A DNA stretch of 19,953 bases from JBILCM01 sp044353165. GTDB lineage: Bacteria > Bacillota > Bacilli > Paenibacillales > YIM-B00363. Shown piece by piece: positions 14,723 through 19,953 of the stretch. Below the pieces are notes generated by a model that was not told where the DNA came from, made no database searches, and saw only the letters and a list, made by a program, of their open reading frames with translations. Each line of letters opens with the position of its first letter. Position 1 is the stretch's first letter. The stretch spans positions 1 to 19,953 of the forward strand of contig JBILCM010000039.1 in NCBI GenBank assembly GCA_044353165.1. Reading direction: 5' to 3'. The position numbers and the translations under genes are program-made.

Positions 14723-15874
14723 TCAAACATTCCGTGAACAGGACGGCGTGAAATCCGATGGGCGCACTTCGGCGCGTCCGAATGCATGTTTAATTGCTTG
14801 CACAATGCGTTCAGATGCTTTCCCGTCGCCATAAGGATTCGCCGCGCGGCTCATGCGACCATAGAGGGCTGTGTCCGTCAGCAATGCGCGTGCACGAGCA
14901 TAAACTCGCTCTTCATCGGTGCCTACCAATTCAAGCGTTCCCGCATCAATGCCCTCAGGACGCTCCGTTGTATCCCGCAGCACAAGCACGGGAACGCCAA
15001 ACGAAGGCGCTTCTTCCTGCAATCCCCCGGAGTCCGTCAGAATAAGATGCGCATGCGGATAAAAATTATACATATCTACCAGATCGAGCGGTTCAACGAG
15101 TCGAATACGCGGATGGTCCCCTAGCATCTCGTGGGCAGGCTGTTTGACCGCAGGGCTCGGATGTACCGGATATACAATGGCTACATCGCTGAATTCATCG
15201 GCAATGCGTCGCACCGCGCGAAAGATGTTGCGATGCGGCTCACCTTGCGATTCCCTACGATGGGCCGTCATCAGAATCAATCGCTTGCCTTGGGCCCACG
15301 CCAATAATGGATGGGAATAGTGTTCACGCACAATAAATGGGCCGACATCCGTAACCGTGTTTCCCGTAATATAAATGGATGCCTCGGACTTGTTTTCCTT
15401 ACGCAAGTTACCGGCCGACCAATCGGTTGGGGCAAAATGCAAATCTGCCAACACCCCCGTCAATTGGCGGTTCATCTCTTCTGGATACGGCGACAGCTTA
15501 TTCCATGTGCGCAAGCCCGCTTCCACGTGTCCTACTTTAATCTGTTGCAAGAATGCCGCATAACTGGCAAGGAATGTCGTTAGCGTATCGCCATGCACAA
15601 GCACAATGTCCGGCTTGGCCTCTTGAAACACAGGCTCAAGTCCTTGCAAGACGCGAATTGTAATTTCGTTAAGCGTCTGGTTTGGCTTCATGACATTCAA
15701 ATCGTAATTCGGCTTAATCCCGAATACGTCCAATACACCGTCCAACATCTCCCGATGTTGCGCCGTGACGCACACGATCGATTCGATGTCAGCATGTTTC
15801 TGAAGTTCTAGAATGAGCGGTGCCATCTTGACGGCTTCCGGACGGACGCCGAATACAGTCATTACTTTTAGCAT
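14723..15874 (-). CDS. mnaA: UDP-N-acetylglucosamine 2-epimerase (non-hydrolysing)
   Basis: This enzyme (383 aa) interconverts UDP-GlcNAc and UDP-ManNAc in the cytoplasm. UDP-ManNAc is used for teichoic acid linkage units and other cell-wall glycopolymers. It has the two Rossmann domains of a GT-B fold. Motifs: 'TVFGVRPEAVKMAP' at 6-19, 'QHREMLD' at 39-45, D96 in 'VHGDTLTTF', E118 in 'GHVEAGLRT', E132 in 'PEEMNRQ', H205 in 'MTAHRRES', and 'TDSGGLQEEAPSFGVPVLVL'. The start is taken as the ATG at 15874. The frame reaches an upstream TTG at 15895, and neither has an ideal ribosome site, so the start is uncertain. The position between upp and atp is common in Bacilli. Confidence 0.96.
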   Translation of the reverse strand: MLKVMTVFGVRPEAVKMAPLILELQKHADIESIVCVTAQHREMLDGVLDVFGIKPNYDLNVMKPNQTLNEITIRVLQGLEPVFQEAKPDIVLVHGDTLTTFLASYAAFLQQIKVGHVEAGLRTWNKLSPYPEEMNRQLTGVLADLHFAPTDWSAGNLRKENKSEASIYITGNTVTDVGPFIVREHYSHPLLAWAQGKRLILMTAHRRESQGEPHRNIFRAVRRIADEFSDVAIVYPVHPSPAVKQPAHEMLGDHPRIRLVEPLDLVDMYNFYPHAHLILTDSGGLQEEAPSFGVPVLVLRDTTERPEGIDAGTLELVGTDEERVYARARALLTDTALYGRMSRAANPYGDGKASERIVQAIKHAFGRAEVRPSDFTPSCSRNV

Positions 15875-15922
15875 ATTTTGTAACTTGACCCCCAATTGAA
15901 TGCCGCTTCCACCGCGGTCTAT

Positions 15923-16549
15923 TTACTTCGTACCAAACAAACGATCGCCCGCATCTCCTAAGCCTGGAACGATATAACCTTGATCATTGAGATGATGATC
16001 GATGGCGGCCGTGTAGATGTCCACATAAGGGTGGGCCTCTTGCAAGGCGCGGATGCCTTCAGGAGCGGCGATCAAACATAAGAGTTTGACGGCTGCGCAG
16101 CCGCGATCTTTCAATAAATGAACAGCCGCAATCGCTGAACCGCCCGTGGCCAGCATGGGATCAATCACAATCCATTCGCTCCCTGCCGCATCTTCTGGTA
16201 ATTTCACATAGTACTCGACAGGTTGTAGTGTCGTCTCATCACGGGTTAAACCGATATGACCGATTCTTGCGGCGGGCAGTAGTTTGAGAATGCCATCGAG
16301 CATGCCCAAGCCAGCGCGCAGGACGGGAAGCAAGACTACACCCCGCGAAAGTGTCTTCGCCTCAGCCGACGCCACGGGCGTCTGTACGGTCGTGCTCCGC
16401 AATGGCAAATCTCGCGTCATTTCGTAAGCCATCAAAGTTGCCGTTTCATCCACAAGCTGCCGAAAATCTTTGGTCATTGTTCGCTCGTCTCGAATCAAGG
16501 TGAGCTTGTGTTGAATGAGCGGATGATCACAAACCACCACTTTGCCCAT
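15923..16549 (-). CDS. upp: Uracil phosphoribosyltransferase
   Basis: This pyrimidine salvage enzyme (208 aa) makes UMP from uracil and PRPP. The PRPP-binding loop is 'VIDPMLATGGSA' at residues 128-139 (D130). The uracil-binding C-terminal motif is 'GYIVPGLGDAGDRLFGT' at 191-207. The N-terminus 'MGKVVVCDHPLIQHKLTLIR' is canonical. The ATG at 16549 has GGGAGGT 6-7 bases upstream. The gap to mnaA is 48 bases with no strong terminator, so mnaA is probably co-transcribed. I saw no PyrR-type attenuator in the leader. Confidence 0.98.
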   Translation of the reverse strand: MGKVVVCDHPLIQHKLTLIRDERTMTKDFRQLVDETATLMAYEMTRDLPLRSTTVQTPVASAEAKTLSRGVVLLPVLRAGLGMLDGILKLLPAARIGHIGLTRDETTLQPVEYYVKLPEDAAGSEWIVIDPMLATGGSAIAAVHLLKDRGCAAVKLLCLIAAPEGIRALQEAHPYVDIYTAAIDHHLNDQGYIVPGLGDAGDRLFGTK

Positions 16550-16581
16550 CGCAGAACCTCCCTCGTAACAAAACTTGTCCC

Positions 16582-16590
16582 ATTATATCA
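16582..16590 (-). promoter_or_regulatory. Probable extended -10 promoter of upp
   Basis: On the minus strand this reads TGATATAAT, a perfect TATAAT preceded by TGn, about 33 bases before the upp ATG. The -35 region is poor. The element shares TGATATAATGG with the nuo promoter. Confidence 0.65.
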
Positions 16591-16615
16591 TTGATTTGCG
16601 GGACGTGGACAGCTT

Positions 16616-16642
16616 CTATTTTTTCACAGAGACTCATAGATT
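16616..16642 (+). promoter_or_regulatory. Possible sporulation (sigma-E-like) promoter of the spoIIP-like gene
   Basis: CTATTT (16616-16621) and CATAGATT (16635-16642), spaced by 13 bases, loosely resemble the sigma-E pattern. spoIIP genes are known to be transcribed by sigma-E. The match is weak. A TATAAA at 16645-16650 also exists but would overlap the ribosome site. Confidence 0.25.
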
Positions 16643-16664
16643 GATATAAAGGAGTAGATTGTGC

Positions 16665-17924
16665 ATGGGAATCAAAAAAATGCTCAGAAGTTCATCCTGG
16701 GTCATCCGTCAATGGATGCGGGTTTTCACCACAGTCCTCGCGATGTGCGGCATAGGTGCGTTAGCCGTAGTTCTGATGTTGTCCCTCTTATGGAAATTCC
16801 ATCCCGGTCCTGTACAAGGGTTGGATGGCGCCGTCACGGTTTTGCCGAGCTTGATCTACAAGGAAATGTTAGCGATGGAATTCGCATCTCTACCCAAACC
16901 TCAACCGGAATCGGCTTTCTCTGCGACACAACTCTCATCCTTCCTAACCCGACTGACGATAGGCATCGATCTTACTGATCCGCGTACATTCGTAGCGCAA
17001 GTTTTACCTGGTATGCGGGGGGACAAGAGCATCGTTGTGATTCGCGGGATCGGAACAGAGCCCCTAGATTATCCCGTGGAAGTGCCGCCAGCCGTTGATT
17101 TGCAAAATGAACCTTCGGAAGAGCCGACGCAGATGGAACAAATGGAGACAACAGAGGTTGAGACACCTGATACAAGTCAGGAAACGCCGCCAGCAGAGAC
17201 GCCGCCAGCGGAAAAACCGGAAGTTACGAGTCCAATGCCCAAACCAGCACCAACCCCAGCACCGGCACCCGAACCTTTGCCTGTATTCTTTGTGTATCAT
17301 ACACACCCCGAAGAAGCGTTCTTGCCAGAGCTTGAAGGCATCACCAAGGTGGACCGGGCATTCGACGATCGCAAAAGCGGGAACACCGTTACAGCCATCG
17401 GCAGCCGGGTGACCGCAAAATTAAACAAGCTTGGGGTGGGAGCAATACACTCCGATCAATATTACCCTTGGTTTGGGGCATACAATAAATCCCGACAAAC
17501 CGTGAAATCGGCCATGACGGAGCATAAACAGTTGCAATATTTTATCGATATTCATCGCGACGCTGCCCGCAAGGAGAAAACCGTCCTCAAGCACAAGGGG
17601 ATCACTTATGCCAAGCTGTTTTTTGTCATCGGTCAGAAAAATCCGAAATATGAACAAAATCTAGCGTTAGCGCAAGAGCTGCATCGTCGGGTAGAAAATA
17701 AGCTGCAAGGCTTATCCAGAGGTGTCGTCTTGAAGAAGGAAGGCTCCAACGGCGAATTTAATCAGTCGTTGTCCCCCCGCAGCGTGCTCGTTGAAGTCGG
17801 GGGCGTTGATAATACGCTAGCGGAAGGATATCGTTCTGCTGGAATTTTGGCGGAGGTGTTAGCCGAAATGTACTGGGAAGAGACTGATGCAGTGGAAGCG
17901 AGTGCGCAGTCGAATGCGGATTAA
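16665..17924 (+). CDS. SpoIIP-like sporulation cell-wall hydrolase
   Basis: This resembles SpoIIP, the amidase/endopeptidase that digests peptidoglycan during engulfment of the forespore, working with SpoIID and SpoIIM. It is 419 aa, near the family's usual 400. Layout: a short basic N-terminus, a membrane anchor at about 20-42, a globular region to about 140, a Pro/Thr/Glu-rich linker (about 145-205), then the hydrolase domain. Conserved motifs are 'YHTHPEEAFLPEL' (H212, H214, E217), 'FIDIHRDA' (D295, H297), 'FVIGQKNP' and 'NQSLSPRSVLVEVGGVDNTL' (E377). The His and Glu residues are the likely metal ligands and catalytic residues. The start ATG at 16665 has AAAGGAG about 10 bases upstream; a TTG at 16659 is too close to it. 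It is the only plus-strand gene, divergent from upp and convergent with glyA. The gene gpr, usual neighbour of spoIIP, is not adjacent, so a paralogue is possible. Confidence 0.88.
   Translation: MGIKKMLRSSSWVIRQWMRVFTTVLAMCGIGALAVVLMLSLLWKFHPGPVQGLDGAVTVLPSLIYKEMLAMEFASLPKPQPESAFSATQLSSFLTRLTIGIDLTDPRTFVAQVLPGMRGDKSIVVIRGIGTEPLDYPVEVPPAVDLQNEPSEEPTQMEQMETTEVETPDTSQETPPAETPPAEKPEVTSPMPKPAPTPAPAPEPLPVFFVYHTHPEEAFLPELEGITKVDRAFDDRKSGNTVTAIGSRVTAKLNKLGVGAIHSDQYYPWFGAYNKSRQTVKSAMTEHKQLQYFIDIHRDAARKEKTVLKHKGITYAKLFFVIGQKNPKYEQNLALAQELHRRVENKLQGLSRGVVLKKEGSNGEFNQSLSPRSVLVEVGGVDNTLAEGYRSAGILAEVLAEMYWEETDAVEASAQSNAD
17181..17210 (+). repeat. Two 15-base tandem units in the SpoIIP-like linker
   Basis: Two nearly identical 15-base units (17181-17195 and 17196-17210) each encode Glu-Thr-Pro-Pro-Ala at residues 173-182. 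They lie in a longer low-complexity Pro/Thr/Glu/Ala linker, which ends in 'PKPAPTPAPAPEPLP'. This suggests length variation by slippage. Confidence 0.8.
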
Positions 17925-17943
17925 ACGTCTTGCGAAACACGAA

Positions 17944-17981
17944 CGCCGCGCTTCAAGGAACGAAGTCCTCTTCACGCGGCG
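17944..17981. terminator. Hairpin between convergent spoIIP-like gene and glyA
   Basis: A 7-bp GC-rich stem (CGCCGCG at 17944-17950 with CGCGGCG at 17975-17981) has an internal loop and a further AGGA/TCCT pairing. It lies in the 76-base space between the two convergent genes. There is no clean U-tract on either side, though the glyA direction has a few U residues (TTCGTGTTTCG). It is likely a shared, imperfect terminator. Confidence 0.55.
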
Positions 17982-18000
17982 CCCATTGTCATGCGTTGGC

Positions 18001-19248
18001 TTAATATTGAAATCCGTTGTACAGCGGATACTGCGCCGTGAGTTCGCGCACCTTGCGGCTCGCTTGTTCATGCACGGCAACGTCCTCTGGCGCACGGAGC
18101 GTCATGGCGATAATTTGCGCAATGGTGCGCATCGCGTTCTCGTCCATGCCTCGTGTCGTGACCGCAGGTGTGCCGATCCGAATGCCGGATGTGATCATCG
18201 GGCCTGCAGGATCGTTGGGAATCGCGTTCTTGTTGACGGTAATGCCCACCTTATCAAGCAGTTTCTCGGCCACTTTGCCCGTAATGTTCATGCTTTGCAG
18301 ATCGAGCAACATCAAGTGATTGTCTGTGCCGCCCGAGACCAGTGTCATGCCCTCGGCAAGGAATTGATCCGCCATCGCTTTCGCATTGTTTACGATGTTG
18401 GCTGCATACGTCTTAAATTCCGGACGCAAAGCTTCACCGAAGGCAATCCCCTTAGCGGCGACAATATGCATCAATGGACCGCCTTGCGTGCCGGGGAATA
18501 CCGCTTTGTCGATGGCAGCTGCCCACGGTTTGCGGCAGAGAATGAGTCCGCCGCGCGGACCGCGAAGCGTCTTATGGGTCGTTGTGGTGACAAAATGGGC
18601 ATGCGGCACCGGGCTTGGGTGAACGCCGCCCGCAACAAGACCTGCAATATGAGCCATATCGACCATGAACAATGCACCGACATCGGACGCAATGGAACCG
18701 AGCGCAGCAAAGTCGATGATGCGCGGATACGCGCTCGCACCTGCCACGATCATCCGTGGACGGTGTTTGAAAGCCAACTTGCGAACTTGCTCGTAATCGA
18801 TGCGATGGGTCGTTTCATCTACACCATAAGGAACAAAGTTATACAGAATGCCCGAGGCATTAACCGGGCTGCCATGTGTCAGATGACCCCCGTGCGCAAG
18901 ATTCATACCTAACACGGTGTCGCCTGGGTTGAGCGCCGCCAAGTAGACGGCCATGTTGGCCTGCGCGCCGGAGTGCGGCTGCACATTCGCGTGTTCTGCG
19001 CCGAACAGCTGCTTCACACGGTTACGGGCCAAATCTTCCGCGATATCCACGTGTTCACAGCCTCCGTAGTACCGGCGTCCCGGGTAACCTTCAGCATACT
19101 TATTCGTCAATACCGAACCCATCGCTTCCAATACCGCTTCACTGACAATATTCTCAGATGCAATCAATTCGATATTGTTGCGCTGACGGACGAGTTCTTC
19201 TTGCATCGCCTTTAACATCTCTGGATCTTGGTTTCTTACATGTTCCAT
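18001..19248 (-). CDS. glyA: Serine hydroxymethyltransferase
   Basis: This PLP enzyme (415 aa) converts serine and tetrahydrofolate to glycine and methylene-tetrahydrofolate, the main source of one-carbon units. The PLP lysine is K226 in 'VTTTTHKTLRGPRGG'. D197 and H200 lie in 'MVDMAHIAGLVAGG'. Other canonical stretches are 'ELIASENIVS' at 27-36 and 'YAEGYPGRRYYGGCEHVD' at 51-68. The ATG at 19248 follows AAGGGAG. It begins 20 bases after ywlG with no terminator between, so the two are probably co-transcribed. No glycine riboswitch is visible in the short leader. Confidence 0.99.
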   Translation of the reverse strand: MEHVRNQDPEMLKAMQEELVRQRNNIELIASENIVSEAVLEAMGSVLTNKYAEGYPGRRYYGGCEHVDIAEDLARNRVKQLFGAEHANVQPHSGAQANMAVYLAALNPGDTVLGMNLAHGGHLTHGSPVNASGILYNFVPYGVDETTHRIDYEQVRKLAFKHRPRMIVAGASAYPRIIDFAALGSIASDVGALFMVDMAHIAGLVAGGVHPSPVPHAHFVTTTTHKTLRGPRGGLILCRKPWAAAIDKAVFPGTQGGPLMHIVAAKGIAFGEALRPEFKTYAANIVNNAKAMADQFLAEGMTLVSGGTDNHLMLLDLQSMNITGKVAEKLLDKVGITVNKNAIPNDPAGPMITSGIRIGTPAVTTRGMDENAMRTIAQIIAMTLRAPEDVAVHEQASRKVRELTAQYPLYNGFQY

Positions 19249-19268
19249 CTGTATCCTGCTCCCTTAAA

Positions 19269-19802
19269 TTATAGTATATAGACTGCGCGCGCCCCGCCGA
19301 TCAGCTTCGGCCGTGTGTAAGCCGCGTTCACTCGGGCATTCCCGAGATGGCGGAGGGTCGGACGGAATGGGACTGCGACGCTTCTCAGATGCATGCCGAT
19401 CAACGTTTCGCCGATATCGATACCCGCGTGAGCCGCTATTTGCTCGACGATGACGGGGTCCTTCATTTGCTGGTAAGCGTAAGCGGCCATAGCACCGCCC
19501 GCTTGAGGCACAGGTACGACCGCGACCGGTTCTAGCCGATACCGATCCGCCGCAGTGCGTTCCATAACCAATGCCCGATTCAGATGTTCGCAGCATTGAA
19601 ACACGAGGTCGCATCCTGATGCCTCATGCCACCGGTGAAGCCCCGCATAGATCGCGGCAGCGACCTCTGCAGTCCCCGATGTGCCGATGCGCTGACCGAT
19701 CACTTCGCTCGTGCTGACGCCGACAACAAGCAGTTGCCCCGGCTGGAGTTTCCCCGCTTCTGCGACTTCTGCGGCAATCGTGTACACCTCATGTGACTCC
19801 AT
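19269..19802 (-). CDS. ywlG: YwlG family protein (UPF0340/DUF436), function unknown
   Basis: This is a 177-aa soluble protein of the conserved YwlG family, whose biochemical function is not established. The family signature 'FQCCEHLNRALVMER' is at about residues 68-82, after 'GVSTSEVIGQRIGTSGTAEVA'. 'VPQAGGAMAAYAYQQMKDPV' and 'IGETLIGMHLRSVAVP' are also typical. No membrane segment or signal peptide is seen. The ATG at 19802 has a GAAGGAG site. It lies 28 bases after rpiB and 20 bases before glyA, the usual order in Bacilli. Nothing in the sequence defines its role. Confidence 0.93.
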   Translation of the reverse strand: MESHEVYTIAAEVAEAGKLQPGQLLVVGVSTSEVIGQRIGTSGTAEVAAAIYAGLHRWHEASGCDLVFQCCEHLNRALVMERTAADRYRLEPVAVVPVPQAGGAMAAYAYQQMKDPVIVEQIAAHAGIDIGETLIGMHLRSVAVPFRPTLRHLGNARVNAAYTRPKLIGGARAVYIL

Positions 19803-19830
19803 AGCAACATCACTCCTTCAGGAAGGAACG

Positions 19831-19953
19831 TTAGCGACTCTCCAGTGCATGCGTCTTAGCAATGCGATTACGGTGTCTTTCCCCTGCGGAGAAATCGGTC
19901 GATAGCCATGCAGCTACAATCTCTTGTGCTAGCCCGGGACCGACGACGCGCTC
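19831..19953 (-). CDS. rpiB: Ribose-5-phosphate isomerase B, C-terminal end
   Basis: Only the last 40 residues are in the window. They read 'ERVVGPGLAQEIVAAWLSTD', followed by 'FSAGERHRNRIAK' and a short tail, then TAA at 19831-19833. The pattern GxGLAxxIVxxWL...F.GG.RH..R...I is the C-terminus of RpiB/LacAB isomerases, which interconvert ribose-5-phosphate and ribulose-5-phosphate. The position upstream of ywlG and glyA matches ywlF in Bacillus and supports the call. The identity rests on a short piece. Confidence 0.87.
   Translation of the reverse strand, partial: ERVVGPGLAQEIVAAWLSTDFSAGERHRNRIAKTHALESR

Noticed and set aside
15246..15266. MnaA reads HRRES where Bacillus relatives have HRREN
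   Set aside because: The Ser form is also found in working enzymes such as E. coli WecB, and the catalytic residues are intact.
17887..18912. A 341-codon open frame on the plus strand, antisense to glyA
   Set aside because: It starts inside the spoIIP-like gene, runs over the hairpin and through glyA, has no recognisable motifs and is rich in Arg, His and Cys. It is a shadow of the strongly conserved glyA.
19249..19268. Possible glycine or other riboswitch before glyA
   Set aside because: Only 20 bases separate ywlG and glyA, which leaves no room for an aptamer.
19803..19830. Small hairpin that could mask the ywlG ribosome site (TCCTT/AAGGA)
   Set aside because: The stem is only 5 bp with a 4-base loop. 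Such pairing with a Shine-Dalgarno sequence is common by chance.
1..19953. Search for mobile elements, CRISPR arrays, toxin-antitoxin pairs and defence genes
   Set aside because: No transposase, regular repeat-spacer array, inverted terminal repeat or unknown gene pair was seen. All of the window is housekeeping operons.

Overview
The window reads as the chromosome of a spore-forming, aerobic Gram-positive bacterium (Bacilli, most like the Paenibacillaceae or relatives). Support comes from the gene order rpiB-ywlG-glyA-upp-mnaA-atp, the F1Fo operon with both AtpZ and AtpI, a SpoIIP-type sporulation hydrolase, strong AGGAGG ribosome binding sites and frequent TTG starts. I cannot name a genus. 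Twenty-four of the 25 genes lie on the minus strand; only the SpoIIP-like gene is on the plus strand. The window is packed: no non-coding stretch exceeds 300 bases, and I saw no tRNA, rRNA, CRISPR array or insertion sequence.

Region by region, in the direction of minus-strand transcription (high to low coordinates). (1) 19953-18001: the 3' end of rpiB, then ywlG (UPF0340) and glyA, tightly spaced and probably co-transcribed. A GC-rich hairpin lies at 17944-17981 between glyA and the convergent spoIIP-like gene. (2) 16665-17924, plus strand: a SpoIIP-like cell-wall hydrolase with a Pro/Thr/Glu-rich linker. It is divergent from upp, with a short shared promoter region. (3) 16549-14723: upp and mnaA, probably one transcript. 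(4) 14665-7569: the complete F1Fo ATP synthase operon atpZ-I-B-E-F-H-A-G-D-C, behind a clear sigma-A promoter (14682-14711). (5) 7412-1: a complex I operon nuoA-B-C-D-H-I-J-K-L-M, separated from atpC by a terminator-like hairpin and its own extended -10 promoter. nuoM runs off the window edge and nuoN presumably follows.

The genes together form a proton-energetics cluster. Complex I builds the proton gradient, and the F1Fo synthase uses it. nuoE, nuoF and nuoG (the NADH-oxidising module) are absent here, so the electron donor is not identified by this locus. The flanking genes serve one-carbon metabolism (glyA), pyrimidine salvage (upp), ManNAc supply for cell-wall polymers (mnaA) and the pentose phosphate pathway (rpiB).

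Most of this is an ordinary conserved region. The items most worth a second look are a Glu-to-Gly change at a conserved membrane carboxylate of NuoK, the missing NADH module, TTG starts on core ATP synthase genes, structured RNA around atpE, and the placement of the SpoIIP-like gene. I found no convincing undescribed system.
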